The notes below the pieces were generated by a model. It was not told where the DNA came from. It did no database searches and saw nothing but the letters and a program-made list of their open reading frames with translations. 64,000 bases of DNA from Sulfuracidifex tepidarius (lineage in GTDB: Archaea; Thermoproteota; Thermoprotei_A; Sulfolobales; Sulfolobaceae), in NCBI RefSeq assembly GCF_008326425.1, contig NZ_AP018929.1, forward strand, positions 1,936,875 to 2,000,874, read 5' to 3'. Positions within the stretch are counted from its first letter, which is position 1. Each line of letters begins with the position of its first letter. Made by a program: the position numbers and the translations under genes. This document shows, one piece after another, positions 8,128 to 16,829 of the stretch.

Positions 8128-9477
8128 TCACCTCCTATACATAACCCATATTATTCCCAGAGCTATCAAGGAGACTACTACACCCGCTATTGTCACGTCC
8201 ATAACCAAGGGGTTTATGCTCACTATTGGAGGTGCGGGAGGGGACGATAGACCGCTTAGGGATAGTTGCAGGAAGGAAGAAGTTATGCTCTTGTCGAATA
8301 GAGTTTCGCCTTCCTTTCCTTGCCATGCGGCGAACGCTACGTAATAGGTCTTTCCAGTAGTTATGTTAGGCATGTACTGGGAGTAATTTGATGGTACAGC
8401 CAGAGGCCTAACGTATTCCACAGTCCAATACCCTCCAGAGTAAGTTGCTCCTGTCTTGATGAAGAATAGACTACCCTCTAGTCCAGAGCTCTTCACCGGA
8501 GCGTACCAAATTCCAGAACAGTCAACTTCGTACATGTTGGTATTGTTTGTGTATAGCGGAACTGCGAAGCCTTGTCCGTTATCTACATATGGGAGCCCGG
8601 TCAAGGTTTTGTTATCCCACAAGTTAGCCTTGAAAGCTGGGTCACTATCATTATTCCATGTAGCACCTGAGACCCACATCCATATGTTAGCTGACCCTCC
8701 TACTTGTTTCAATGAACCCCCAGCGTAAGTGAAGTTCTCCCCGTCAAATTGTTGACCTGGGAACTTACCACCTATGTGCATCCCGTCCATGGACGGAGTA
8801 CCAGAGCCCATGTACCACATCATGGCAACTCTGTCCGGATAATACCAAGTGGAGTTAGTGTAATATCCATAAAACAGCCCGGAGTTGTATAGAATCCTCT
8901 CAACTGGTCTAAGGGAATGATAGAAGAGAATCGTCCCGTTGCTCAACACTTGGATTTGGCTACCATTAGGCATACCTACGGAAAGTCCGTCGTAAGAAAG
9001 GAATAGCCTTCCCGTCTCCTGTTTCCCGTTAACTATGGTATAGTACATGGTGTAATTGGACATTACATCATATTTGGCACCAGGGGTTATCTCGATGATC
9101 CTGAAGAGACCCGGTCCCGAAGCGGACGGATCTATACCCGCAGCGGCAGCTGACCAAGCTCCAAACGCAGGATTAGGGGCTTGCCACTTCACTAAAACCA
9201 TGATATCGCTACCGTTCCATGCTGCTTTAACCATGATGTTGTGAGTTAGGCCTGAAGTAGGCGCATTGGGAATGTTTGCAGACAAGGATAAGTTAGTCCA
9301 AGGAATGTTCTTCCAGAACGACTCAGTCCCCGGTGCCTTGAGGTTAGCAGATCCTACCTCCTTGTACACGGTAATCTGAGAAGACGTCTGTGCCATAGGC
9401 ACGTTCATGAAGCTCATAAGAAGAGAGATAAGGGAAACTAACAAGATAACAGAAAACACACCTTTGATTTTCCTCAA
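8128..9477 (-). CDS. cbsA: CbsA, extracellular haem-binding subunit of cytochrome b558/566
   Basis: A 449-residue exported protein. It has an N-terminal signal ([20 protein letters not shown]) and a C-terminal membrane anchor ending VMYRR. The body matches the haem-b-binding domain of the ethylbenzene-dehydrogenase gamma-subunit type ([18 protein letters not shown]). Many N-x-S/T sequons and a Ser/Pro-rich segment before the anchor suit a heavily glycosylated cell-surface cytochrome, as known for CbsA of Sulfolobus acidocaldarius. The start is TTG at 9477: an in-frame stop lies just upstream, and a nearby ATG is out of frame. It is first in the cbsA-peptide-cbsB unit. Confidence 0.9.
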   Translation of the reverse strand: MRKIKGVFSVILLVSLISLLMSFMNVPMAQTSSQITVYKEVGSANLKAPGTESFWKNIPWTNLSLSANIPNAPTSGLTHNIMVKAAWNGSDIMVLVKWQAPNPAFGAWSAAAAGIDPSASGPGLFRIIEITPGAKYDVMSNYTMYYTIVNGKQETGRLFLSYDGLSVGMPNGSQIQVLSNGTILFYHSLRPVERILYNSGLFYGYYTNSTWYYPDRVAMMWYMGSGTPSMDGMHIGGKFPGQQFDGENFTYAGGSLKQVGGSANIWMWVSGATWNNDSDPAFKANLWDNKTLTGLPYVDNGQGFAVPLYTNNTNMYEVDCSGIWYAPVKSSGLEGSLFFIKTGATYSGGYWTVEYVRPLAVPSNYSQYMPNITTGKTYYVAFAAWQGKEGETLFDKSITSSFLQLSLSGLSSPPAPPIVSINPLVMDVTIAGVVVSLIALGIIWVMYRR

Positions 9478-10052
9478 CTCATGTCACATTGAAGATTTAC
9501 GGTTCACAAGAATTAAGTGTGAAACGTTGGACTCATGGACATTCTTCCCCTTGCCATGACAAGGGAGAAAAGAACTTCATTTCGGACTGATTTTGTAATT
9601 TCCCATCCCCAGATACTATTAGAAAATATCGACTAAAGATAGGAATTAATATTATCAGACTTGTTATATCTACTTTTTTAAATATTGAGTAACTATTTTT
9701 ATTTATTTTATTAATATAGTATATTGTGATTTTCATGATATTTCTATAGTTTTTATAACAGTTGTTCTGTTTCAACCTTTACTCTTAACTCAGATAAATA
9801 CTTGATTTATATATATAATTTTATTAATGAATATTATTTCATTACTCTATTTTAAATAGAAAAAGGATAGGTTTAGCCTCTGATGAACACCTCACATAGA
9901 CTCGTGGTTCTAACTGCAAAATTGAAGGTCAAGAGTTGTTTTCATGATAGTTTCTAAACTTAAATAATTTAAACAGAGTTAACTCTGGTCTATGATCTCT
10001 CTATATTATCTTTATGTTAAAAAATTTAAGGCAATAAACCCACTTTTAAGTT
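9478..10052. promoter_or_regulatory. Divergent AT-rich control region between cbsA and the regulator gene
   Basis: A 575-base gap without a convincing gene; an 80-codon minus frame has composition unlike coding sequence. On the cbsA side a TTAATT box lies about 35 bases before the TTG start. On the other side a very AT-rich stretch leads into the gene at 10053. The length and divergence fit a control region for the respiratory cluster and the regulator-led operon. Confidence 0.4.
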
Positions 10053-10577
10053 ATGTGTATATTTTTCACAGACAAAATAGAAAGACCCTTGAACGCTGAT
10101 AAAATAGTAATACTTAAGATGAAGGAGTTTTCTAAATTAGGACGTGAGAACGTAATTAAAGTCATAGCAAGGGAAAGACCTTCAGAGATGAGCAAGAGCT
10201 ATTATTACTTTACTTTGAATAAGCTTAAGTCCCTTGGGCTAATGAGGGACAACAGCATCTCTTTCAAGGCTACCATACCGATCACTGGAGATTACTCACA
10301 TCTGAAAGGTATTCTTTACGTTACTGAAAACAAGAATTTGATATACATAAACCTTGAAGTCGAGAACGGAACTCATTGTGTTAACTGTGCTCTTAAGGAG
10401 AGCTGTCTCTATGCTGTTAAGACAATAGCTAAGGAGACTGACATAAAGCTTAGGAGGGAGAACATAAGGCAAGCCTGGGAGGAACTCATAGAGGAAGCAT
10501 GGAGAAGGGTGGTGGAGAACTCGGTTTCCATGAACGTTCCAGTTTCTCAAACTGATCTAGTTAAAGAGTCCAGTTAA
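10053..10577 (+). CDS. Winged-helix-like protein with His-Cys3 metal/redox motif
   Basis: A 174-residue soluble protein. The N-terminal 70 residues have the helix-turn-helix pattern of archaeal regulators (SEMSKSYYYFTLNKLKSLGL as recognition region). They are followed by two beta strands and then HCVNC-x5-C (H108, C109, C112, C118), a possible zinc, Fe-S or haem site. The C-terminus is a long charged helix. The gene is divergent from cbsA and heads toward the U32/MBL/radical-SAM genes. A sensor-regulator of respiration or haem supply is a reasonable inference, but no family is firmly recognised. Confidence 0.65.
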   Translation: MCIFFTDKIERPLNADKIVILKMKEFSKLGRENVIKVIARERPSEMSKSYYYFTLNKLKSLGLMRDNSISFKATIPITGDYSHLKGILYVTENKNLIYINLEVENGTHCVNCALKESCLYAVKTIAKETDIKLRRENIRQAWEELIEEAWRRVVENSVSMNVPVSQTDLVKESS

Positions 10578-10659
10578 CGTCTCAGTGAAGAAAAATCATT
10601 ATCTCTTTTAACACAGTTAAAAACACTATACTTTAATATTAGGTATGAGATAAAAGATT

Positions 10660-11775
10660 ATGAGACTCGTTGTAGGTACGAACTTCGAAGATTCCTTAAT
10701 AGAGAATATTGGAAAATTTCCGGTTAAGTACTTGTTTGGAAGCGAGACGAAAACGGTCACAGGTCACGGGAGAGCCTCTTTCGTTCTGCCCAACGTTGAT
10801 AGGGAGAGATTAAAGGTACATGCGTCAATTGCCCATGAGAAAGGGATCAGGTTTCTGTACACTATGAATACCGCTACTCTTGGAGGGGAGGAGTACTCTG
10901 GAAAATTCATGAGTAAGGTTATGAAGGAAGTGGACTCCCTCTCTGAAATAGTGGACGGTTTCATCGTCGCTTTACCTATCCTGATTTCATATATAAGGAG
11001 GGAATTCCCTGATAAGGAGATTTCAGTTTCGTCTTACTCTAGGGTGTATAACGTAAGGGAAGCTGAAGAGTACTACATGATGGGTGTAGACACGGTGATA
11101 GCACATGAGGACGTGAACAGGAACTTCAGGACGTTGAAGGAGATGAGGAAATTCATTGATGTAGAAGTCATCACTAATAACTCCTGCCTTTGGGGATGTC
11201 CTTACAGGAGGACTCACGACGTGATATCTTCCATTACGTCGAGGGAAGATCAGGATAGAAAGGTCTGGTTCGAGTACCCTATACTCATGTGTGCTACCGA
11301 CGTTAGGAACGACTTGAATAATTTGATTAGAATGAGGTGGATCAGACCGGAAGATCTCCACTTCTACGAGGAAATAGGGATCGATAGGTTCAAGATAGCG
11401 GGTAGGAACAAGAGCACGGAATGGATCACACGTGCGGTCAAGGCTTACTCCGAGAGGAAATATGAAGGAAACCTACTCGACATCGTGAGCTACCCCCAAG
11501 GGAGGGCAGTCCCAAAAGTGATGAGGAAGGTGGGAGGGCCTTCATATTACGACGTTTTGGAGAAAGTTAAGGTAGACAACAGTGAGTTTCCCGAAAGATG
11601 GTTAAACTTCTTCAAGTACAACGAATGTGAGAGCAAGAGGTGTGAAGACTGCAAGTACTGCGATATAATAGCAGAGAGGGTACTAAAGGTTGAGGGTGAT
11701 AAGCCGAAGGATAAGGTTAAAGCACCATTGGAATTAATTCCGAGGTTTGAAAATGAGGAAAATACAAGTAATTAA
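10660..11775 (+). CDS. Peptidase-U32-family (UbiU/UbiV-like) Fe-S protein
   Basis: A 371-residue TIM-barrel protein of the U32 type. The phrase [14 protein letters not shown] matches the family signature of a strand ending in FKI-x-GR. Cysteines at C176, C180 (NNSCLWGC) and C211, plus a Cys-rich C-terminus ([12 protein letters not shown]), are candidate [4Fe-4S] ligands, as in UbiU/UbiV and tRNA/rRNA hydroxylation relatives. These are now seen mainly as O2-independent hydroxylases or sulfur-chemistry proteins rather than proteases. A TATA-like ACTTTAATATT lies about 25-30 bases before the ATG, so this gene probably begins a transcript covering the next three genes. Confidence 0.75.
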   Translation: MRLVVGTNFEDSLIENIGKFPVKYLFGSETKTVTGHGRASFVLPNVDRERLKVHASIAHEKGIRFLYTMNTATLGGEEYSGKFMSKVMKEVDSLSEIVDGFIVALPILISYIRREFPDKEISVSSYSRVYNVREAEEYYMMGVDTVIAHEDVNRNFRTLKEMRKFIDVEVITNNSCLWGCPYRRTHDVISSITSREDQDRKVWFEYPILMCATDVRNDLNNLIRMRWIRPEDLHFYEEIGIDRFKIAGRNKSTEWITRAVKAYSERKYEGNLLDIVSYPQGRAVPKVMRKVGGPSYYDVLEKVKVDNSEFPERWLNFFKYNECESKRCEDCKYCDIIAERVLKVEGDKPKDKVKAPLELIPRFENEENTSN

Positions 11776-12400
11776 ACTCAAGGAGAGGGACTTCTTCGGA
11801 AGGGAACTAGCCCATAACGTAGTCCTAGTTATTGACGGGGACGGAGTAACTATGATTGATACCAGTCTGCCGGAGAACTTTGACTCCCTGGCGCATCAGC
11901 TCAAGGAATTGAACCTATCCTTAGAGGACGTGTCTAGGGTAGTCCTGAGCCATTCTCACCCGGACCATGTAGGGAACGCTGAGGCGATTAGGAGGATCTC
12001 CGGGGCTAGAGTTTACGCTCACAGAGAGGAAAATTTCACACAGTCTAATTTCAATTTAAGCTATGAAGAAGTGAACAGTGAGATTCCGGTCTCCCGTGAG
12101 GAGTTCGACCGCACATTGGAACGGATAAACCAAATCAAGATGGATTTACCTAGAATAGACGTGAAGCTTGAGGGAGGAGAAGATATCTCAGGTTTCCGAG
12201 TCCTGCACACCCCGGGCCACACCCCGGGCCATATAGCTCTATTCGACGGAGAGAACTTGGTGGCAGGTGACGCTATCAGGAATGAGAACGGATTAATGCC
12301 ACCTTTGAGGTTCTTCAATTGGAACAACGAGATGGCCCTGAAGTCCTTCAATTTCCTCACCTCCCTTCCGTACAAGAGGGTGATCCCTTATCACGGGTGA
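11753..12400 (+). CDS. Metallo-beta-lactamase-fold hydrolase
   Basis: A 215-residue MBL-fold protein with the dinuclear metal motif SHSHPDH (H67, H69, D71, H72). Further ligands are in HTPGHTPGH and the aspartate of VAGDAI, and the last histidine is in the terminal PYHG. A TTG six bases upstream is in frame, but ATG at 11753 with GAGGT before it is the better start. It overlaps the U32 gene by 23 bases, and the next radical-SAM gene follows after 4 bases. The family covers glyoxalase II, sulfur dioxygenase and other thioester or phosphodiester hydrolases; substrate unknown. The C-terminus is short but complete. Confidence 0.85.
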   Translation: MRKIQVIKLKERDFFGRELAHNVVLVIDGDGVTMIDTSLPENFDSLAHQLKELNLSLEDVSRVVLSHSHPDHVGNAEAIRRISGARVYAHREENFTQSNFNLSYEEVNSEIPVSREEFDRTLERINQIKMDLPRIDVKLEGGEDISGFRVLHTPGHTPGHIALFDGENLVAGDAIRNENGLMPPLRFFNWNNEMALKSFNFLTSLPYKRVIPYHG

Positions 12401-12404
12401 TACG

Positions 12405-13445
12405 ATGCTTCCTTCAGTGGTGGTGTGGGAGAGCACCAAAGCATGTGATTTCAACTGTAGGCATTGTAGAGCCGTCAGCATAAAGGAAAGGCTTCCTGAA
12501 GAACTCACCGCAGAGGAGGTTGAGAGGAGGGTCATAGACCGCATCAAGGGCCTTTTCGTAATCAGTGGAGGCGACGCCATGAAAAGAGACGACATCTTGG
12601 ACATAGCTAAGTACGCTTCTTCCAAGCTCGTTACTGCCCTTTCACCTAGCGGGTCCAGGATAACCAAGGACGTAGCACAGAAGATAAAGGACGCTGGGAT
12701 CAGGGCTGTCTCGATCAGCGTAGACGGCCCTGAGCCTATCCACGACGACTTCAGGGGAGTCCCAGGGGCATACGAGATAGCGAGTGAGGCATCCAGGAAC
12801 GTAAAGGACGTAGGACTTCACCTTCAGGTGAACAGCACGGTGAGCAGATTCAATATAGACCACTTGGACGAACTGAAAGACACGGTCATGTCCCTGAATC
12901 CGGACACGTGGGACGTGTTCGTTCTCATCCCTACGGGGAGGGCAACCAGGAACATGGAGATACTCCCGATACAGAACGAGATGCTCATGTTGAAGGTCAG
13001 GGAATGGAGGAGAAAAGGGATTAACGTTAAGATGACGTGTAACCCTTACTTCGTGAGGTTCAGCGCAGTAAGGGGAGACCCAGTGCCGAAATACGACCCA
13101 GAGAAGGGGAGAGGGTCGTCTGGAGGTGCAAGGGGATGCATGGCTTCAAACGGTTTCCTCTTCGTGGCTTATAACGGCGACGTTTATCCTTGCGGTTTCC
13201 TACCCATAAAGCTGGGGAACGTGAAGGAACGCCTCCTAGACGAAATATACAACTCTCCCCTCTCTAGGAGCATATCAGACCCTTCCGCCTTAAAGGGGAA
13301 GTGTGGAGTCTGTGAATACAAGCTAGTCTGCGGAGGGTGTAGGGGTAGGGTTTACTCCAAGACCCGTGACGTCCATGGTGAGGACGAGTTCTGTCTTTAC
13401 CACCCGAGAGTGATGTACCATGATAAGCGTTTCCAGATTGCTTAA
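12405..13445 (+). CDS. Radical-SAM/SPASM protein, AhbD-like haem-synthase candidate
   Basis: A 346-residue radical-SAM enzyme. CDFNCRHC (C14, C18, C21) binds the SAM [4Fe-4S] cluster, and ISGGDAM replaces the usual GGEP. A SPASM-type C-terminal region (YPCGFLPIKLGNV, then CGVCEYKLVCGGCRGR) provides auxiliary cluster ligands. VWESTKACDFNCRHCRA resembles the NirJ/AhbD group. With an AhbC-like gene directly downstream, the likely role is conversion of iron-coproporphyrin III to haem b in the siroheme-dependent archaeal pathway. A peptide-modifying SPASM role cannot be excluded. The start is 4 bases after the MBL stop. Confidence 0.75.
   Translation: MLPSVVVWESTKACDFNCRHCRAVSIKERLPEELTAEEVERRVIDRIKGLFVISGGDAMKRDDILDIAKYASSKLVTALSPSGSRITKDVAQKIKDAGIRAVSISVDGPEPIHDDFRGVPGAYEIASEASRNVKDVGLHLQVNSTVSRFNIDHLDELKDTVMSLNPDTWDVFVLIPTGRATRNMEILPIQNEMLMLKVREWRRKGINVKMTCNPYFVRFSAVRGDPVPKYDPEKGRGSSGGARGCMASNGFLFVAYNGDVYPCGFLPIKLGNVKERLLDEIYNSPLSRSISDPSALKGKCGVCEYKLVCGGCRGRVYSKTRDVHGEDEFCLYHPRVMYHDKRFQIA
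12717..12772 (+). repeat. Near-identical 56-bp segment shared by the two radical-SAM genes (copy 1)
   Basis: Positions 12717-12772 match 13807-13862 at 54 of 56 bases (differences at 12750 and 12767 by eye), including third codon positions. Flanking sequence of the two genes is clearly diverged. The segment encodes SVDGPEPIHDDFRGVPGAY in both proteins. Confidence 0.8.
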
Positions 13446-13470
13446 CGGTAGACAGGAAGGAGGGGACTCG

Positions 13471-14505
13471 GTGAGGTTCTCTCCCGATACCTCTTATCCT
13501 AAGGTATTGGTATTCAACGTCACTAAGAACTGTAACTTGAGATGCGAACACTGTTATTCGTCTTCAGGAGGAGGTCACTTTCAAGACTTAAGCTTGGACA
13601 AATGGTTGAAGGGGATCAAGGAGGCATCAGACATGGGGGTCAAGCACATTCTGTTGTCAGGAGGAGAACCGTTAGCAAGGCCTGATTTACCCCTGATAGC
13701 GAAGGAGGCCCACGACAGGGGAATCTCGGTGGAGCTGTCAACAAACGGGACTATGTTGAAGGACAAGCTAGAGTCCATGAGGAGATACGTGAGTTACGTG
13801 GGGATAAGCGTAGACGGCCCTGAGCCTATCCACGATGACTTCAGGGGAGTCCCAGGAGCATATAAGAAAGCTCTAGACGGGATCAGGTATTCCAGAGACC
13901 TGGGTATCAAGACAGGGATAAGGTTCACGATAACGTCCAGGAATTACCAGTACATACCTCATATTTTCGACCTCATGAGGGAGGAGAAGCTTCAGCGTGT
14001 GTGCTTCTACCACCTAGGGTACGCGGGAAGGGCATCAAAAGGGATTGACGTGAGTAATGAGGTCAGGTACAAGGTCATTAGACAAGTGATAGAGCTCACC
14101 AAGGGGTTAGATTTCGAAGTGCTCACCGCTGACAACCCTGTGGACGGGATATTAATTTACCATGTAACTAAGAGCGACAGGGTTAAGGAACTCTTGATGA
14201 GGAATGGAGGTAACAAGTCAGGGGAGAGGATAGCCGACATATCTCCTGAAGGAGAGATCTACCCAGACCAGTTCACTAGGATTAGGATAGGAGATCTCGA
14301 AAACCTCAGAGCTACATGGGACAACCCGACGGAGTTGTTGACCAAGTTAAGATCCAGGAGAAAATACGTCAAGTGTTCATTATGTCCTTTCTTCGACATG
14401 TGCAACGGAGGTTTGAGAGGAAGGGCTTTCTCTCTAGGCGACTTGTGGGGGAGAGACCCTTCTTGCTATCTGGATCAGCTTCTGAAAGGAGAAAGCCTAG
14501 TTTAG
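13471..14505 (+). CDS. ahbC: Radical-SAM protein, AhbC/NirJ-like (12,18-didecarboxysiroheme to Fe-coproporphyrin)
   Basis: A radical-SAM protein with CNLRCEHC (C21, C25, C28 from the chosen start), LSGGEPL, LSTNG, GISVDG, FYHLGYAGRA and TADNPVDG. The last two strings are hallmarks of the NirJ/AhbC group, which removes the propionate-derived side chains of didecarboxysiroheme. The C-terminus has CSLCPFFDMCNGG for an auxiliary cluster. An ATG at 13420 would overlap the preceding gene by 26 bases. GTG at 13471 is preceded by AAGGAGGGG, so I prefer it. Together with the AhbD-like gene it could supply haem for the cytochromes encoded 4-10 kb away. Confidence 0.75.
   Translation: MRFSPDTSYPKVLVFNVTKNCNLRCEHCYSSSGGGHFQDLSLDKWLKGIKEASDMGVKHILLSGGEPLARPDLPLIAKEAHDRGISVELSTNGTMLKDKLESMRRYVSYVGISVDGPEPIHDDFRGVPGAYKKALDGIRYSRDLGIKTGIRFTITSRNYQYIPHIFDLMREEKLQRVCFYHLGYAGRASKGIDVSNEVRYKVIRQVIELTKGLDFEVLTADNPVDGILIYHVTKSDRVKELLMRNGGNKSGERIADISPEGEIYPDQFTRIRIGDLENLRATWDNPTELLTKLRSRRKYVKCSLCPFFDMCNGGLRGRAFSLGDLWGRDPSCYLDQLLKGESLV
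13807..13862 (+). repeat. Near-identical 56-bp segment shared by the two radical-SAM genes (copy 2)
   Basis: Partner of 12717-12772 at an offset of 1090 bases. Identity at synonymous sites suggests recent gene conversion between the two paralogues. Confidence 0.8.
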
Positions 14506-14639
14506 CATAAACTGGAACATAATTGTCTTCTCTATAGAATTTAATTTGACTAAATCAATTAATTTAAGATTATTTTGCTAAAGATGATTTTGCAATATTA
14601 ATGAACATTGTTATATATTTTAATTAGATAGTTCTCTAG

Positions 14640-15000
14640 GCTAGATTTGTAATCATTAAGTAAAGGAATAGGTATAGCCTGAATTCGCTTCTTTTTACGT
14701 TATCCTTGAGCATCACATAGATGGAGTTCGTGGTCGTGTGCGCAGTCTACTACCAGTACTGGGTCGTCTTTTGTCGTGTTTTCTTCACTGTTTTGAAGAG
14801 GTCGATTGTTGCTAACTCGTCCGGGTTTTGAGTATTGTCCCTAGTTTATGTTCGTTGTTTGTGCTATTTCTAGCGCTCCTCCCCTCGTTATTGCTCCTAG
14901 AGACGGTTCGATTGTCGTGTCCTTTCTCAGGTCTACTGGTTCCGTTAACGCTACGTCCGCTGCGTCCTTTAAGGCTTTGTAATATTCATGATCACTTAAG
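14640..15000 (-). pseudogene. Decayed protein gene, possibly a transposase relic
   Basis: The 14506-15357 gap contains one decayed gene on the minus strand. From about 15000 down, one frame reads DHEYYKALKDAADVALTEP and VDLRKDTTIEPSLGAITRGG, then stops near 14848. A second frame continues NPDELATIDLFKTVKKTRQK, meets two stops at about 14750, and runs on as YVMLKDNVKRSEFRLYLFLY to a stop at 14641. Several lesions and coding-like composition mark it as a pseudogene. The family is not firmly recognised; IS-encoded proteins in Sulfolobales leave relics like this. Nothing else is recognised in the gap. Confidence 0.4.
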
Positions 15001-15357
15001 TTTCACTTATGAGTTATATTCTACCTAGTAATTTTTAAAAAGTTTTTAAGGTCTACTCGGATTACAAGGTTTTTCGGATAAAAGCTACACTTGAAAGAAA
15101 GACATATTGTCTCGTTGTTGAGTTACATGGAAGAGAAGAGGTAAGTGGCGATGCTGAAAGGGTCACTCGACCCGAAGAGGCTTTAGCAAGAATAAAATAA
15201 TATGAACTGCTAAAGAATTCAACGAGATGCCAAACGAAAACAACGAGTAGAAGGAGAAAGAAGTAGGAATACTACTCAATTCTTACAACTATTATTTCTA
15301 AAGAGATATTAAACAAAAAGAGAAAGATTCTTAAATATATTTTCTATTTCATTTATT

Positions 15358-15594
15358 ATGACTTGTGAGAAGTGGATTTTTAGATTGCTAGTTAAGGAGG
15401 AAATGGATAGAATAGATTTCATAAAATGGTTGAAGAAGAATTTTCCCCACTCAAAACTTCTGAAGATTGTCCTCGAAAAATTAGAATTGTTAAATAAAGA
15501 TCCGTTCAACTATGCCAGAGAGAAACTAGGAAAGGATAAGTACGGTAACCCTATGTTCTCTATACGAGTTACGGGCGATATAAGGATAATTTAA
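15358..15594 (+). CDS. RelE/ParE-like toxin homologue, short at the C-terminus
   Basis: A 78-residue basic protein with the RelE/ParE outline: an N-terminal helix pair, LEKLELLNKDPFNYAREKLG, then FSIRVTGDIRII, matching the family core strand RVGDYRII. The usual final strand with a His/Tyr-containing end (about 10-15 residues) is missing because the frame stops right after IRII, so it may be truncated or inactive. A TATA-like CTTAAATATATTTT lies about 20 bases before the ATG. No co-directional antitoxin precedes it. A small acidic ORF converges on it with overlapping stops. Confidence 0.55.
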   Translation: MTCEKWIFRLLVKEEMDRIDFIKWLKKNFPHSKLLKIVLEKLELLNKDPFNYAREKLGKDKYGNPMFSIRVTGDIRII

Positions 15595-15773
15595 AGCGCT
15601 GATTCAAAAATTGTATAGTCTTCATTCGGGAGATCGGGTCTCATAAGAGGGTTTACGGGCGTTAACTTTTTCTCATTCTCTAAATCTTTAATAGCCTCAT
15701 TAAATGCATCCCTCACTTCATCAAAGTCTTCAAATTCTACGAAAGTATCTTCACCTTTCTTGACAATTCTCAT
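15591..15773 (-). CDS. Small acidic protein convergent with the RelE-like gene
   Basis: A 60-residue acidic protein (MRIVKKGEDTFVEFEDFDEV at the start) with one predicted helix and a Pro-rich tail. Its stop overlaps the end of the RelE-like gene by 4 bases. The N-terminal strand followed by an acidic helix is compatible with an antitoxin, but type II antitoxins are normally co-transcribed with their toxin. The convergent layout makes this uncertain. An AT-rich box (CTTTAATT) immediately precedes the start. Family unknown. Confidence 0.45.
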   Translation of the reverse strand: MRIVKKGEDTFVEFEDFDEVRDAFNEAIKDLENEKKLTPVNPLMRPDLPNEDYTIFESAL

Positions 15774-15857
15774 AATTAAAGGTTTATTGAGGACATTAAA
15801 AGGGTAGCTGGTTTTCGTAGAGCTGACTTCCAGCCTGAGGGCTTGTAGTTCACTTTC

Positions 15858-16460
15858 TCAGGATAGAAATAGGGCCTCAATATCCTTTCCTGTATTCACG
15901 AAAGACGATGAAGCAACATTGATTGACTCCTTCCTTTCATTGACTTTTGTTTTACAAACTATTAAAGTATTGTTTCTCAGAGAGGATGGGGCGAGCTTTC
16001 CAGGGCTCTCTCCTCTTACTGTATAAATTGCAGTTATATCCATAAATTTCTTAATAGAAGACGCCACTATAGTCCATGCTTTCTCCCTCCCGTTGAATAT
16101 CAACACAGTTCTACCGTCCTTTCTTAAAGTAAGGCTCAGATTTCTCATTATCTAATCTAAACCTTCTCTGAATGCTTCCTCTGAGATGGAGATTTCCTTC
16201 CTCTCAACCTCTGAAGGATTTGGAAGAGGGACGAACATTTTCATCACTTGGTGATGAATTACGGGCAGAGGGGAATACGACCTAATAAGTCCGTAGTAGG
16301 GGGATCAACTACCGCCAAACCTATTTCCTTTGGATATAAATTAACGTCTCGTGCATCCCCCAGAATCGGAGTGATAACTCCTTTTCTATCCCATTCTCCA
16401 GTCCAACTTTACAGTTAAACGGAGACTGTAAGGTGGGTTTCTCCCTTCTTGATAACGCAA
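15858..16460 (-). pseudogene. Decayed DNA methyltransferase (DPPY-type, DUF1156-like)
   Basis: On the minus strand the first piece encodes SPFNCKVGLENGIEK. A frameshift near 16395 leads to VITPILGDARDV, the SAM-binding acidic motif region, and LAVVDPPTTDLLGRIPL, the DPPY catalytic motif with Tyr lost. It then stops (TAA near 16257). After a further gap the last piece (96 codons, 15858-16148) reads LRKDGRTVLIFNGREKAW and FMDITAIYTVRGESPGKLAP, the C-terminal strands of amino-methyltransferases. At least two lesions separate the pieces. The remaining frame could be translated but would lack the SAM site. Confidence 0.6.
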
Positions 16461-16499
16461 AAGAATAGACATTACAATAGGTTATATATACGAAAGCTG

Positions 16500-16718
16500 C
16501 TTAGGTAAGGTAGAAAAGTTGTTAGATCAGAGGACTAAGGTTAAGCTAGTTCTTGATTAGGAAATAGCAAGTCTTTTCCAGAGAAGTACAAGAATAAAAT
16601 AGAAGAATTAAGGAGTAAGGGTTTAGAGATTAATAAAATAGAAGAATTAAGGAGTAAGGGTTTAGAGATTGACTTCAAGAACGCTCATGAGAAGGAATAC
16701 ATAATTTATCTATCTTAA
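16500..16718 (+). pseudogene. Broken ORF carrying a 39-bp internal duplication
   Basis: A TATA-like GGTTATATATACG (about 16480) is followed by short coding-like pieces: VEKLLDQRTKVKLVLD ends with TAG near 16560. A shifted frame then reads EKYKNKIEELRSKGLEI, repeats KIEELRSKGLEI in frame, and ends DFKNAHEKEYIIYLS at TAA 16716-16718. No family recognised. The preceding bases (16149-16500) hold only the methyltransferase relic. Confidence 0.35.
16593..16670 (+). repeat. Perfect tandem duplication, 2 x 39 bp
   Basis: Unit 16593-16631 is repeated exactly at 16632-16670. The length is a multiple of three and the duplication is in frame with a short ORF, so it adds 13 residues. Absence of any mismatch points to a recent event or a possible assembly artefact. 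Confidence 0.9.
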
Positions 16719-16726
16719 TAGGGGTT

Positions 16727-16772
16727 CAAAGGGACGGAAGACCCTCGTCAGGGAGGGATGGATAGCCCTTTG
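16727..16772 (+). ncRNA. IS200/IS605 right-end type hairpin (omegaRNA-like relic, copy C)
   Basis: Outer stem CAAAGGG (16727-16733) pairs with CCCTTTG (16766-16772). Inner stem CCCTC (16742-16746) pairs with GAGGG (16753-16757). Unpaired parts ACGGAAGA and ATGGATAG match copy A at 254-303, while the stems differ in a base-paired manner. No tnpB is adjacent. The hairpin lies 57 bases before the start of the M24 peptidase gene, so it could also act in its leader or as a terminator of the upstream relic. Confidence 0.5.
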
Positions 16773-16829
16773 TATAAGTTTAATTTTGTGAGTAGTATAT
16801 TTATCCCTCTCTTTTACTAGAGTAGAAAC

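Noticed and set aside
9533-9775. 80-codon minus-strand frame upstream of cbsA
   Set aside because: Asn/Ile/Lys/Tyr-rich translation typical of AT-rich noncoding DNA, no start signal; better explained as the cbsA control region.
14828-15028. 66-codon plus-strand frame rich in Leu
   Set aside because: It is the complement of the decayed minus-strand gene, whose reading is protein-like; the plus frame is a shadow.
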